From: Desulfovibrio sp. A2 | GTDB lineage: Bacteria; Desulfobacterota; Desulfovibrionia; Desulfovibrionales; Desulfovibrionaceae | Direction of reading: 5' to 3' | DNA: 64,000 bases | Assembly (NCBI RefSeq): GCF_000226255.1 | Contig: NZ_AGFG01000064.1 | Location: 62,001-126,000 of the forward strand | Shown: piece by piece, positions 51,442 through 60,476 of the stretch | Layout of the letters: each line of letters begins with the position of its first letter | Numbering within the stretch: position 1 is the first letter of the stretch | Notes under the pieces: generated by a model | Database searches by the model: none | Told to the model about the DNA's origin: nothing | What the model saw: only the letters and a program-made list of their open reading frames with translations | Translations under genes and position numbers: made by a program

Positions 51442-51864
51442 ATGCTGCTCGACGCAACGCTTCGCACCATACTGCGCGAATCGCGCACCATCGCCGTCAT
51501 CGGCGCCAAGGACAAGCCCGGCCAGCCCGTGGACATGGTGGGCCGCTATCTCATCGAGGCCGGGTACGACGTGCGCCCGGTGCACCCGGTGCGCCGCACC
51601 GTGTGGGGCCTGCAGGCCTATCCCGCCATCGGCGACGTGCCGGTGGACGTGGACATCGTCAACGTGTTCCGCGCGCCGGAACACTGCCCGGCCCATGCGG
51701 CCGAGGTGCTGGCCCTGCCGCACCTGCCGCGCCTGTTCTGGATGCAGTCGGGCATCACCAGCCCCGAGGCGGGGCGAATGCTGTTCGAGCGCGGCGTAGC
51801 CGTGGTGGAGGACCTGTGCCTGATGGTGGAGCATCGGCGGCTGATGGCCGGGGGGCTGCTGTGA
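51442..51864 (+). CDS. CoA-binding domain protein (YccU-like)
   Basis: A 140-residue Rossmann-fold protein of the CoA_binding_2 family. ATG 51442 with AGGGG upstream is preferred to a GTG at 51400. It has TIAVIGAKDKPGQPVDMVGRYLIEAGYDVRPVHPVRRTVWGLQAYPAIGDVP and VDIVNVFRAPEHCPAHAAEVL, then FWMQSGITSPEAGRMLFERGVAVVEDLCLMVEH. The function is unknown beyond likely CoA or nucleotide binding. The stop overlaps the YkgJ start by four bases (GTGA), so the two are co-translated. Confidence 0.85.
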   Translation: MLLDATLRTILRESRTIAVIGAKDKPGQPVDMVGRYLIEAGYDVRPVHPVRRTVWGLQAYPAIGDVPVDVDIVNVFRAPEHCPAHAAEVLALPHLPRLFWMQSGITSPEAGRMLFERGVAVVEDLCLMVEHRRLMAGGLL

Positions 51865-52361
51865 GCGTCAACGATTCCGTGCCTTCCGCAACTTCCGCCC
51901 CGTGGGACGCGGCCTTCGACTGCCGCATGTGCGGCCAGTGCTGCCAGGGCGAGGGCGGCATCGTGGTCAGCCCCACCGACCTTTCGCGCATCTGCGCCTT
52001 TCTGGGCATGACGCCCGAAGCCTTCGAGGCCGCCTACGGCGAACGCCGCAACGGCAAGCTGAAGGTGCGCACCGGGCCGGACGGCAACTGCGTGTTCTTT
52101 GCCGTGGGGCGCGGCTGCACCGTGCACGAGGGCAAGCCGGACATCTGCCGGGCCTGGCCGTTCTTTCGCGGCAACCTGGTGGACGCCGACAGCCTGGCCA
52201 TGGCCAAGGAATACTGTCCCGGCATCCGGGCCGACGTGCGCCATGCGGAATTCGCCGCCGCAGGGCGGGCCTATCTTGCCGACCGGGGCCTGCTGGCCTG
52301 CGACTGCGCATGCGAGGCCAACGCCCTGGTGCTGGAGCCTGCCGCCAAGGCGGCGAAATAG
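51861..52361 (+). CDS. YkgJ-family cysteine cluster protein
   Basis: A 166-residue protein starting at GTG 51861 inside the previous stop. It has the family pattern FDCRMCGQCCQGEGGIVVSPTDLSRI near residue 20, then GRGCTVHEGKPDICRAWPFF and a late CDCACEAN. The CX2CX2CC group plus two later cysteines fit a metal (zinc or Fe-S) site, as proposed for YkgJ. Members are often near Fe-S or CoA-related genes; the reaction is unknown. Confidence 0.88.
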   Translation: MSVNDSVPSATSAPWDAAFDCRMCGQCCQGEGGIVVSPTDLSRICAFLGMTPEAFEAAYGERRNGKLKVRTGPDGNCVFFAVGRGCTVHEGKPDICRAWPFFRGNLVDADSLAMAKEYCPGIRADVRHAEFAAAGRAYLADRGLLACDCACEANALVLEPAAKAAK

Positions 52362-52466
52362 GCCGCGCTGCGTGCGGAATGCCGGGCGGGCGTAAGCTTT
52401 TCGCGAAAGCTGCCGAAAGGGTTGCCGGTAAGATTTTTCGTGACGTTATAGGGGCGCGGAGGTCGC

Positions 52467-53351
52467 GTGACGCTGAGGGAATGCTACCGGATACTGCAGG
52501 TCGGCAACGGCGCGTCGCTTGACGAGGTCAAGAAGGCGTACCGCAAGCTGGCGTTCGAGCTGCATCCGGACCTGAACCCCGGCAGGCCCGAGGCGGCCCG
52601 CCGTTTCCAGCGCCTGAACGAGGCCTACGTGCTGCTTTCGCGCACGCTGGACGCGGCCGGTTCTGGCGGCAACGGCAGCGGCGCGGCCGAGCGCGAATCG
52701 GCCGAACGCGAGGCCGCCCGCGCCTACGAGCAGGCCCGCCAGCGCTTTGGCGACATGGGGAGTGGGGGAACCGGTGGAACCGGAAGCACCGGGGCTTCGG
52801 CGTCATCTGCATCGACGGGCGCATCGGCGGGGCCATCGGGACGCGCATCCTCCGCGCGGGCGGCCAGCGGGGCCGACCGCAACCGGCGCAAGGCCGAGGC
52901 CACCTACCAGGCCGGGCAGGACGAGGTGTTGCAGGACATCCTGCGCGACCCCTTCGCCCGGCGGGTGTTCGAAGACATCTACAGCCAGATCCGCCGCGAC
53001 GGCGGCGGGCTGGCCGCGCGCCCGCCCAAGAAGCGCAAGCTCAGCCTGGAATGGGGCGGCAAGGCCCTGACGGTGGACCTCACCCACGGCATCGGCGGGG
53101 CGGTGAAGGGCTGGCTGCGCCGCCAGATCGACGACGAGCAGACGGTGTACCTGCCCGCGCTCAGCATCGTGCCGGGGGCGCGGCTTCGCTTGCAGGTGAC
53201 CCAGGGCCTGTCGGGCGAAGTGCGCACCGTGGAGGTGACCCTGCCGCAGGACTACGTGGTGGGGCGGCCCATCCGGCTCAAGGGGCTGGGCAAGCGCATC
53301 GGCCCGTGGCAGGGCGACCTGTATCTGCGTATTCTGGCCAAGGTGCTTTAG
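52467..53351 (+). CDS. J-domain (DnaJ-like) protein
   Basis: A 294-residue co-chaperone. GTG 52467 follows GGAGG. The J domain (1-65) has YRILQVGNGASLDEVKKAYRKLAFELHPDLNPG with the HPD tripeptide that stimulates DnaK. A Gly/Ala/Ser-rich linker (about 90-150) follows. The C-terminal part ends LPALSIVPGARLRLQVTQGLSGEVRTVEVTLPQDYVVGRPIRLKGLG, which resembles the DnaJ C-terminal substrate domain; the zinc fingers of DnaJ are missing, so it is CbpA-like. It lies alone and is convergent with the EamA gene. Confidence 0.9.
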   Translation: MTLRECYRILQVGNGASLDEVKKAYRKLAFELHPDLNPGRPEAARRFQRLNEAYVLLSRTLDAAGSGGNGSGAAERESAEREAARAYEQARQRFGDMGSGGTGGTGSTGASASSASTGASAGPSGRASSARAASGADRNRRKAEATYQAGQDEVLQDILRDPFARRVFEDIYSQIRRDGGGLAARPPKKRKLSLEWGGKALTVDLTHGIGGAVKGWLRRQIDDEQTVYLPALSIVPGARLRLQVTQGLSGEVRTVEVTLPQDYVVGRPIRLKGLGKRIGPWQGDLYLRILAKVL

Positions 53352-53428
53352 GGCTGCTACGGCAACCCGCCTTTTTCGCTGCGCATGTTTTCTTCCACGG
53401 GCAAGTGCCCGCGCGTGAGGCCGGTGGC

Positions 53429-54361
53429 TCAACCGGCCTCTTCCATTTTCGCCCCGTCTGCTCCATCCGCGCCAACGGCCGCGCGGGACACGCCCGCGTC
53501 GCCCGCCCGCGCACCGTCCAGCACTACGCAGAACACCGCGGTGATGACCAGCCCGGCCCCCAGCCAGCCCGAGGGCGGGAACAGTTCGTCCCACAGCCAG
53601 TAGGCCAGCAGGGCCGCCAGCACCGGCTCGAAGTTGGCCACCACGGCCACCCGGGTGGGGGAAAGGCGGCGCATGCCCTCGCAGTAGGCCATGTACGCGC
53701 CGTAGGTGGTCACCAGCCCCATGCCCAGCACCAGCAGCGCCCACGCCAGCGGCCCCTTGGGCACAAAGCTGACGAAGGGCAGCAGGGCCAGCGCGCCCAC
53801 GGGCAGGCAGAACAGGTACAGGGTGACCGGCGAATGGCGGTGCAGAAAATGGCGGCTGAACACGTAGTGCAGCGAATAGGTGAAGCCCGCCAGCAGGCCG
53901 TAGCCGATGCCCGCCGCGCTGGCACCGCCCTGCAGGCCCCCGCCCGACCGGCAGATCAGGAAGGCCCCGGTCATGGCCAGGCCAAGGGCCGCCAGCTTGG
54001 CGCGGGTCAGCGGTTCCGCGAAGCACAGCCGCGAAAGCAGCGCCACCCACGCCGGGGCGGTGTACAGCAGGATGGAGGCCAACGCCGCCCCGCCTTCGCG
54101 CACGGCCAACTGGTACGACCCGAAAAACAGCGCCACGCCCACCAGCCCGAAGGCGGCGAAGGTTGCCGCGTCGCGCGCCGGGGCGCGCCACAGCCCGTGC
54201 CGGGCCGCATGCAGCCCGAAGAACAGCGCGCCAAACGCGGCGCGCCAGAAGGCGATTTCCAGCGGGGTCACCCCTTCGGCAAGGCAGTAGCGGGCCAGCG
54301 GGCCGATGAGCGCCCACAACCCGGCGGCAAGCAGCACAAAGCCGTATCCGGCCAGCGGCAT
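53429..54361 (-). CDS. EamA/DMT-superfamily transporter
   Basis: A 310-residue inner-membrane protein with ten helices from two EamA repeats (about 1-135 and 145-285). ATG 54361 is preceded by GGGAGGAC and gives MPLAGYGFVLLAAGLWALIGPLARYCLAEGVTPLEIAFWRAAFGALFFGL. The second repeat has the family sequence RRLSPTRVAVVANFEPVLAALLAYWLWDELFPPSGWLGAGLVI. Drug/metabolite transporters of this type export amino acids or other metabolites; the substrate is not predictable. The final 25 residues are a soluble Gly/Ala-rich tail. Confidence 0.92.
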   Translation of the reverse strand: MPLAGYGFVLLAAGLWALIGPLARYCLAEGVTPLEIAFWRAAFGALFFGLHAARHGLWRAPARDAATFAAFGLVGVALFFGSYQLAVREGGAALASILLYTAPAWVALLSRLCFAEPLTRAKLAALGLAMTGAFLICRSGGGLQGGASAAGIGYGLLAGFTYSLHYVFSRHFLHRHSPVTLYLFCLPVGALALLPFVSFVPKGPLAWALLVLGMGLVTTYGAYMAYCEGMRRLSPTRVAVVANFEPVLAALLAYWLWDELFPPSGWLGAGLVITAVFCVVLDGARAGDAGVSRAAVGADGADGAKMEEAG

Positions 54362-54720
54362 GGCGTCCTCCCAATGTGTCGTACCGGTGTTGTGAACGAT
54401 GGCGGGGGGGAAGGCAAGCCCACAAGGCACGCCCACACGGAACACGCGAATGACTGGGGACGGCACGTGCAGTGGCGCGTAATGTTTCCTTAACCTCGCG
54501 GCAGCTTCACAGTGGCCTCTCGGGATGGTACACAGGGCCGAGACATGCCCGCCGGGTGTCGGCAGCAGCGCCCGGATGCACAGTCCATGCGGCGCGCCCG
54601 TCCCGGCCTGCCCGGCGCGCCCGGCCCGCCCGGCCAGTATGGCCAGACACTCTTTGAACGAACACGCCCGACCAACGGAGCCCGCGCCGCACGGCCCGCG
54701 CCCGCAGGAGGATGCCACGG
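54362..54720. other. Intergenic region upstream of the EamA gene and the membrane protein at 54721
   Basis: About 360 bp divergent region with Arg/Pro-coding frames that look spurious. Apart from repeated CCCGGCC-like words near 54595-54640 and the GGAGG for the downstream gene I see no clear promoter, operator or repeat. Confidence 0.4.
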
Positions 54721-55968
54721 ATGGCCCCTGAAACGCCCGATCAGACCCCAGACCAGACTCCCGACCACGAACCCTCCAGTTCCGCCAGTCACGGGAATTC
54801 CGACCGCTTCGAGAGCGGCCCCGCCCGGCGGGAAGGCAGCCTGCTGGACATGCCGAAACCGCCCAGGCGGCAGCGCAGCAAGCTGGTCTGGGTGTTCCTG
54901 CTGGCCGTCGTCATTGCGGGCGTGGCCCTGTGGGAACTGCGCGACCTTGTCCTGCGCGACGCCGTGCCCGATCGGCAGGCCAACATGACCGGCACAGACG
55001 CTGCCATCCTCGGTCCCAACGCCACCAACGGAACGCTGCCCTCCATGGTGCCCATGGACGGCGACGCGGCCGCCACCGCTCAGGCCAACGCCACGGCGGT
55101 CGCGCCTGGCCTCAACGCCACCAGCCCGGACGGGGCCTTCGCCCAGGACGACGCGGTGGTGCGTTTCGCCTTCGTGGAAGACGTGGCCAAGTGGCTGGTG
55201 GAAGGCTACTACCCCAAGGGGACGCACATGGAGGCGCGCGCCTCCGGCTGGGTTGCCCCCAGCCTGAAGTCGGCCAACATGCGCTACGGGGTGAACATGA
55301 CCGGCCTGTCATGGTCCGGCGACGACCTGAACGCCGGGCGTTCCGGCGTGCTGGATTACGCCTTCACCCCGGCCATGCTCGAAGCGCTGCAACGCCTGTA
55401 CGCCGACCGGTTCATGCTGGCCATGGCCACCGAGGCGTCGACCGCCAAAATCACCGACAAGGGCAAGGAACGCGCGCTGACCACCCCTGAGGTGGCGGAA
55501 ATGTACAGCCTGTACGCCACCCGCCTGCGCGGCCTTGGCGGGGCCCTGCGCGAGATCGCGGGCATGCCCGACGCGGTGGTGCGGGTGAATGCGTGGCTTA
55601 CGGCCCAGCACACCGCGCTGGAGGCCAACGCCAAGTATCAGGATGCCGTGTTCGGCTACGACACCGCGCGCGAGGGCAATTCCGCGCATCTGGCGGAGCA
55701 GGCCCGGCGCATCATGGAAATGACCGGCAAGGCGTACCAGCAGGCCATCATGGCCCGCGAGCGCGCCCGCGAGACCCTGGCCGAGGCCATCCGCCGCAAC
55801 CCCGACGCCCGCAGGCTGGACGACGACACCCTGGTCTACGCGGCCGGGTGGGTGTACCGCCGGGCCAACGGCAAGCCGGAGAAGATGGACGCCGTGCGCA
55901 TGGCCGCCACGGTGCTGACGGACATGGCCGCCCGTTTCGACAGGGCTGCCCAGGCCGCGCGACAGTAA
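54721..55968 (+). CDS. Membrane-anchored protein of unknown function
   Basis: A 415-residue protein I do not recognise. ATG 54721 is chosen because GCAGGAGG at 54704-54711 gives good spacing, whereas ATG 54712 would be too close. After a Pro/Asp-rich head (TPDQTPDQTPDHEP repeats) one membrane helix is seen near 55-75 (KLVWVFLLAVVIAGVALWEL), then a long, mostly alpha-helical soluble part with a possible coiled coil (about 190-400), ending AATVLTDMAARFDRAAQAARQ. Topology suggests a periplasmic or cytoplasmic-face helical domain tethered to the membrane. A terminator follows. Confidence 0.78.
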   Translation: MAPETPDQTPDQTPDHEPSSSASHGNSDRFESGPARREGSLLDMPKPPRRQRSKLVWVFLLAVVIAGVALWELRDLVLRDAVPDRQANMTGTDAAILGPNATNGTLPSMVPMDGDAAATAQANATAVAPGLNATSPDGAFAQDDAVVRFAFVEDVAKWLVEGYYPKGTHMEARASGWVAPSLKSANMRYGVNMTGLSWSGDDLNAGRSGVLDYAFTPAMLEALQRLYADRFMLAMATEASTAKITDKGKERALTTPEVAEMYSLYATRLRGLGGALREIAGMPDAVVRVNAWLTAQHTALEANAKYQDAVFGYDTAREGNSAHLAEQARRIMEMTGKAYQQAIMARERARETLAEAIRRNPDARRLDDDTLVYAAGWVYRRANGKPEKMDAVRMAATVLTDMAARFDRAAQAARQ

Positions 55969-56007
55969 AGACAGTCCCTGGGGTTGAAAGCAGCAGGACG
56001 AGATGAA

Positions 56008-56042
56008 CGACGCCGCGAGGGGGCAACCCTTCGCGGCGTTTT
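56008..56042 (+). terminator. Rho-independent terminator after the gene at 54721
   Basis: ACGCCGCGA (56010-56018) pairs with TCGCGGCGT (56031-56039), followed by TTT. The loop is 12 bases. Confidence 0.75.
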
Positions 56043-56178
56043 CGTCGTGGGGAATCCGTGGGGAAAGACGGAATCGGGGGCGAGGCGTACCGGTGCCCAC
56101 GGAACGATCCGGCGTGCCCGTTGTCGCTCGTCCCCGCATTGTTCTCGTCCTTCCGAATTGGCAGGGTTGGCAGAACCG

Positions 56179-56628
56179 TCAGAACTGGCGGTCCAGCAGG
56201 AGATGCGAAAAATAGCCCAGCACGGCGGCAAGGTACCACGGCGCGGCGGACTGCCAGGCCCAGCCGTACAGCAGCACCGGGGCCAGCAGCAGCGGCAGCG
56301 GCACGAGCAGCATGGCCCACCAGGTGTGGGTCCACCCCCGGTGGCCGTCGATGGCGGGCAGCATGGCCAGCAGCCCCAGCAGGGCGGCCCACTGGTAATG
56401 GCGGGTGGCGATGAGCGCCGCGTCGGCCAGCACCAGCAGGCCATAGAACCAGGAGCGCCCGCGCGAGTGTGTGTCCACGTCCGGGGCCAGGGCAAAGGCG
56501 GTGGCCACGGCCAGTTGGGCGGCCTGGGTGGGCAGGCCGGGCGCATGCACGCGCAGGGTCTGCGCGGCGAACAGTGCTCCGGCGGCCAGCACGGCGCCGC
56601 CGATGAGATGGGTGCGGTATCCTGGCAT
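56179..56628 (-). CDS. YdjM-like membrane-bound metal-dependent hydrolase (DUF457)
   Basis: A 149-residue membrane protein from ATG 56628 with four or five helices. The family motif positions are MPGYRTHLIGG (His near residue 7), LAPDVDTHSRGRS (Asp and His), IDGHRGWTHTWWAMLL (His, then the HRGxTHS/T signature) and GYFSHLLLDRQF (His and Asp). These are the residues of the LexA-regulated YdjM family, which has no proven reaction. It is short but appears complete. It is convergent with the membrane protein gene upstream. Confidence 0.85.
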   Translation of the reverse strand: MPGYRTHLIGGAVLAAGALFAAQTLRVHAPGLPTQAAQLAVATAFALAPDVDTHSRGRSWFYGLLVLADAALIATRHYQWAALLGLLAMLPAIDGHRGWTHTWWAMLLVPLPLLLAPVLLYGWAWQSAAPWYLAAVLGYFSHLLLDRQF

Positions 56629-56916
56629 TGGTGATGTGGGTTGGGGTGGGGGAACGCGGATGGGAACGTGCGACGCGGGGCGCAGGCCGTGGGTCCACAC
56701 TGCGCGCCGGGACGACCTTATCCACCCCCCGCCCGGCGGGCAAGCGGGGCGCGCTGGCTAGGCCGGGGCGGCCCATGCTACATGGGGGTGGCTGCGTGAG
56801 GGGTCTGCATGGGCTGCCCGTGCCGCCCGCCCGCGTGCCCCTTCGCCCCGTTCGCCCCTTTCGTCCTGTCCCGCCGTCCGGCACAGGCCCTGACACCGCC
56901 AACCGTGGAATATGCC

Positions 56917-57549
56917 ATGTCCGAAGCATCGCCCGCCGACGCATTCTCCTCCCCCGGCCGACATGCCGGGGCAACCGCCCGCTCCATCCTGTTCACCGGC
57001 GGCTGCCGCAGCGGCAAGAGCGGGCTGGCCCAGCGCTGGGTGGAATCGCTGGGGACGGCGCGGGTGTACATCGCCACCGGGGCCGCCCGCGACGCGGAAA
57101 TGGCCGAGCGGGTGCGGCGGCATCAGGATGCGCGGGGCGCTGGCTGGCGCACGGTGGAAGAACCGCTGGACGTGTGCGCGGCCCTGCGCGGCTGCATGGG
57201 GCCGGGCGCGGGCGAACCCGCCGCGCAACCCCGCCCCCATGGCGTGCTGCTGGACTGCATCACCCTGTGGCTGACCAACCGCATGCTGGCCGACAATGAC
57301 GACGCGGCCATCCTGCGCGGAGTGGAAGACTTGGCCGCGCTGCTGCGCACGGTCGCCGTGCCCGTGGCCGTGGTCACCAACGAGGTAGGCTGGGGCGTGG
57401 TGCCGGAAACGCCGCTAGGCCGCCGCTTTCGCGATCTGTCCGGCGAGGCCAACCAACTGCTGGCGTCGGCCTGCACCGACGTGATCCTGGCCGTCAGCGG
57501 GCTGCCGCTGGCCGTGAAGGGCAGGGTGCCCGTCGCCTGCGCGGGGTAG
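56917..57549 (+). CDS. cobU: Adenosylcobinamide kinase / adenosylcobinamide-phosphate guanylyltransferase
   Basis: CobU phosphorylates adenosylcobinamide and then transfers GMP, two late steps of cobalamin nucleotide-loop assembly. ATG 56917 gives 210 residues. P-loop ILFTGGCRSGKSGLAQRW, then RVYIATGAARDAEMAERVRRHQDARG with the guanylylated histidine, VEEPLDV, LLDCITLWLTNRML and VVTNEVGWGVVPETPLGRRFRDLSGEANQLLA are all family motifs. No other cob gene is adjacent; the CobD-like enzyme is far upstream. No cobalamin riboswitch was seen in the leader. Confidence 0.94.
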   Translation: MSEASPADAFSSPGRHAGATARSILFTGGCRSGKSGLAQRWVESLGTARVYIATGAARDAEMAERVRRHQDARGAGWRTVEEPLDVCAALRGCMGPGAGEPAAQPRPHGVLLDCITLWLTNRMLADNDDAAILRGVEDLAALLRTVAVPVAVVTNEVGWGVVPETPLGRRFRDLSGEANQLLASACTDVILAVSGLPLAVKGRVPVACAG

Positions 57550-57629
57550 GGGCTGGACCCCGGCCCGCCGCTGGAGTAGAAGCCGCATGTGCCGCCCGTG
57601 CGGTTTCAACCCCTGAACAGGAAATCCAC

Positions 57630-58310
57630 ATGCTCAAATATTTCCGCAGTCTGATTTCTCTCTGCCTTGCATTGGCCGCGGCCCTGCTGCTGGCCGCCCC
57701 CGCCCTTGCCGCTGGCGAGGAAACCCCGGAAGCCGCCCTGCGCCAGGTGCAGACCGCCATAGACACCCACGACGCCGCCCTGCTGGAAAAGTACGTGGAC
57801 GTGGGCCGCATCACCCAGCGCGGCGTGGACGCCTTCATGGCCGACCTGGTGTCGCGCCCGCCCAAGGCCGTTTCCGGCAGCGGCGAAACCCTGCCCCTGC
57901 TGGCCATGCTGTCCAGCGCGGTGCAGTCGGGCGCGCAGTCGCAGACCGCCCAGACCGTGAAGATGCTGGTGGCCGAAGAAACCCGCAAGTTCGTGGTGTG
58001 GGGCGTGTCGTCCGGCAACTTTTCCGGCAAGCCGGTGAAGAAGGAACGCAAGGCCACCGACGGCGGCCTGTTCTCGCCCCTGTTCTCCGACGCCTCCGTG
58101 GGCCGCAAGGAACTGCGCAACGTGAAGTCCGTAACCCGCGACGGCGACAAGGCCGCCGCCTCGGTGGTGCTGTTCGACCACGGCAGCGAACGCTCCTACC
58201 CCGTGGACCTGGCCCTGACCAGGCGCGAGGCGGGCAACTGGCAGGTCACCGACGTGACCAACGCCGCCGCGCTCATTGCCGCCATCCGCAAGGAAGCGGA
58301 AAACCGGTAG
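57630..58310 (+). CDS. Exported protein of unknown function (DUF2939-like)
   Basis: A 226-residue secreted or periplasmic protein. A clear signal peptide (LISLCLALAAALLLAAPALAAG, cleavage near residue 28) is followed by TPEAALRQVQTAIDTHDAALLEKYVDVGRITQRGVDAFMADL, which resembles DUF2939-type sequences, and a C-terminal beta-rich part ending NWQVTDVTNAAALIAAIRKEAENR. AACAGGAAATCCACATG gives a fair ribosome binding site. Its role is unknown; it lies just before phoA but a separate leader suggests independent expression. Confidence 0.75.
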   Translation: MLKYFRSLISLCLALAAALLLAAPALAAGEETPEAALRQVQTAIDTHDAALLEKYVDVGRITQRGVDAFMADLVSRPPKAVSGSGETLPLLAMLSSAVQSGAQSQTAQTVKMLVAEETRKFVVWGVSSGNFSGKPVKKERKATDGGLFSPLFSDASVGRKELRNVKSVTRDGDKAAASVVLFDHGSERSYPVDLALTRREAGNWQVTDVTNAAALIAAIRKEAENR

Positions 58311-58671
58311 GACTTCGGCCCGCCCCGGCCCGGCTTGCCGGGGGGCGGCGGTCTGCCGGTGCCCCCGCTGCGGGCAGCCGGAACCACGCAGCCCCTTTCG
58401 CCCTCTTCGCTCCTTTCGCTCCTTTCGCAATACCGGGCCGCATGCGATGATCGTGTGCGGCCCTTTGCGTTGCAGCGCCGTGCAGGAGTGCTCACTGCAC
58501 GAGACGCAAGCGCCGCCGGATCGTCACGCACGCGTCACGGGCATGGGCGACATGGTGGACACTCGCACCGCCCGGCATCCGCCGGCCGCGCCCCCACTCC
58601 CCGGAGGGGGAATGCGCCCGGCCCGCCCGGCGGTCCCCACCTTGTCCCCCACCATGCAGGAGGTCCGGCTT
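58311..58671. other. Intergenic region upstream of phoA
   Basis: About 360 bp. It begins with a GC-rich hairpin-like stretch after the exported-protein stop and contains two tandem CGCTCCTTT units near 58400-58430. The ribosome binding site GCAGGAGG for phoA lies at its end. No promoter or phosphate-regulon box is convincing by eye. Confidence 0.4.
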
Positions 58672-60291
58672 ATGAACTGTTCCCGTTGGCATCACGCGGC
58701 ACGGGCGGCCATCGCCCTGTTTGCCATTCTGCTGTGTTGCACCGTGGGCGTCGCCCAGGCCAGGCAGGCGGCGCAGGCCAAATACGTCATCCTGCTCATT
58801 GGCGACGGCATGGGCATGGCCCAGCGCAACGCCGCCGAACTGTACCTGGCCGCGCAGAAGGGCGACGCCACCCCCGGCATCGTCAAGCTGAACATGAGCC
58901 AGCTGCCCGTGCAGGGGGCCACCACCACCTATTCCATCGACTCGCTGATCACCGATTCCGCCGCCGCCGGGACGGCCATGGCCTGCGGGGTGAAGACCAC
59001 CAACCGTGGCTTTGGCGTGGACGGCAGGAACGCGCCTGTCACCTCCATCGCGGAAATGGCGCGCGACAAGGGCATGAAGGTGGGCATCGTCTCCACCGTC
59101 TCGCTGGACCACGCCACCCCCGGCGCGTTCTACGCCCACCAGCCCAGCCGCAAGAACTACTACGAGATCGGGCTGGAGCTGGCCGCCAGCCGCATGGACT
59201 ACTTCGCGGGCGGCGGCTTTCTGGACCCGGCGGGCAAGAAGTCGAAGATGGAAGGCGAGAAGCGCAACGTGGTGGACGCCATCCGCGCGGGTGGCTTCCG
59301 CTACGTCAACGACGTGGCGGAATATCGCGCCCTGAAGCCCGGCAAGGAGCGCGTGGTGTTCGTGAACCCGCGCCTGCAGGACGAGCAGGCCATGCCCTAC
59401 GCCATGGATGCTGCGCCTGGCGACGTGAGCCTGGCCGAGATGACCCGCAAGGGGCTGGAGCTGCTGGACAACCCCAAGGGCTTCTTCATGATGGTGGAAG
59501 GCGGCAAGGTGGACTGGGCCTGCCACGCCAACGACGCCGTCAGCTCCATCACCGACGTGCTGGCCTTCGACGCCGCCGTGGCGGAAGCCATGCAGTTTCA
59601 GCGCAAGCACCCGGCCGACACCCTGGTCATCGTCACCGGCGACCACGAGACCGGCGGCATGTCCATCGGTTTCGCGGGCACCAAGTACGATTCGTACCAC
59701 ACCCGCCTGAAGCACCAGAAGATTTCGTACGTGGCCTTCGACGAGAAGTTCGCCGCCTTCCGCAAGGCCAATCCGCAGGCCAGGTTCGAGGACGTGCTGC
59801 CCATGGTGCGCGAGAACTTTGGCCTGGCCGTGCTGTCCGAGGCCGAGCGTGCCGCCCTGCCCAAGGAGGGCGACGCGGCGGGCATGGTGCTGAAGGACTT
59901 CGAGGTGGCGGAACTGCGCGCCGCCTTCGACCGCAGCATGAAGGGCGGCGACCGCAAGGACCTTTCGGAGCAGGACTACCTGCTGTACGGCGAGTACGAG
60001 CCGTTCACCGTCACCATTACCCACCTGCTGAACCAGAAGTCGGGCATTTCGTGGACGACCTACTCGCACACCGGCGTACCGGTGCTGACGTCCGCCGGTG
60101 GGGCGGGCGCGGAGCGCTTTGGCGGGTTCTACGACAACACCGACATCTTCACCCGCATGGCCGAAACCATGGGCCTGGAGGGGGCCGTGAAGGCTGGCGG
60201 CAAGCCCGCAAGCAAGCCTGCGGACAAGGCGGATGCCCAGCCCGCCAGTCTGCCTGCCGGGCAGCCCGCGCAGGCCGTGGCCGCCAACTAG
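58672..60291 (+). CDS. phoA: Alkaline phosphatase
   Basis: A 539-residue periplasmic alkaline phosphatase. ATG 58672 follows GCAGGAGG; ATG 58654 is also possible. A signal peptide (AIALFAILLCCTVGVAQA) is cleaved near residue 32. The metal-binding start ILLIGDGMGMAQRNAA, the phosphorylated serine Ser96 in ITDSAAAGTAMACGVKT, VSTVSLDHATPGAFYAH, MMVEGGKVDWACHANDAVS and VTGDHETGGMSIGF give a complete zinc site, and TTYSHTGVPVLTSAGG holds the last histidine. The C-terminal tail is Ala/Pro/Lys-rich low complexity. It should release phosphate from monoesters in the periplasm. Confidence 0.94.
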   Translation: MNCSRWHHAARAAIALFAILLCCTVGVAQARQAAQAKYVILLIGDGMGMAQRNAAELYLAAQKGDATPGIVKLNMSQLPVQGATTTYSIDSLITDSAAAGTAMACGVKTTNRGFGVDGRNAPVTSIAEMARDKGMKVGIVSTVSLDHATPGAFYAHQPSRKNYYEIGLELAASRMDYFAGGGFLDPAGKKSKMEGEKRNVVDAIRAGGFRYVNDVAEYRALKPGKERVVFVNPRLQDEQAMPYAMDAAPGDVSLAEMTRKGLELLDNPKGFFMMVEGGKVDWACHANDAVSSITDVLAFDAAVAEAMQFQRKHPADTLVIVTGDHETGGMSIGFAGTKYDSYHTRLKHQKISYVAFDEKFAAFRKANPQARFEDVLPMVRENFGLAVLSEAERAALPKEGDAAGMVLKDFEVAELRAAFDRSMKGGDRKDLSEQDYLLYGEYEPFTVTITHLLNQKSGISWTTYSHTGVPVLTSAGGAGAERFGGFYDNTDIFTRMAETMGLEGAVKAGGKPASKPADKADAQPASLPAGQPAQAVAAN

Positions 60292-60346
60292 ACGGAAAGG
60301 GACCGAGCGCCCGAACCGGTAACGACCGGCAAGGACGACCACACTG

Positions 60347-60386
60347 CGGGCCGGGCGGCGGGGCAATCCCGTGGTCCGGCCCGTTT
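60347..60386 (+). terminator. Probable terminator after phoA
   Basis: CGGGCCGG (60347-60354) pairs with CCGGCCCG (60376-60383), then TTT. The 21-base loop makes it a moderate candidate. Confidence 0.5.
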
Positions 60387-60476
60387 CCGCATGGGCGGCA
60401 GACTGATAGGCGGCCGGGCGCGATGCGCCATCCCAGAGCACTGAAGGGCGCGGTGCACCACCACGCAGGAGAGCAC

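Noticed and set aside
58335-60476. Very long plus-strand frame running through phoA into the YibE/F gene.
   Set aside because: It is a shadow of phoA in another frame with Arg/Gly/His-rich text; the real start of the membrane protein is ATG 60477.
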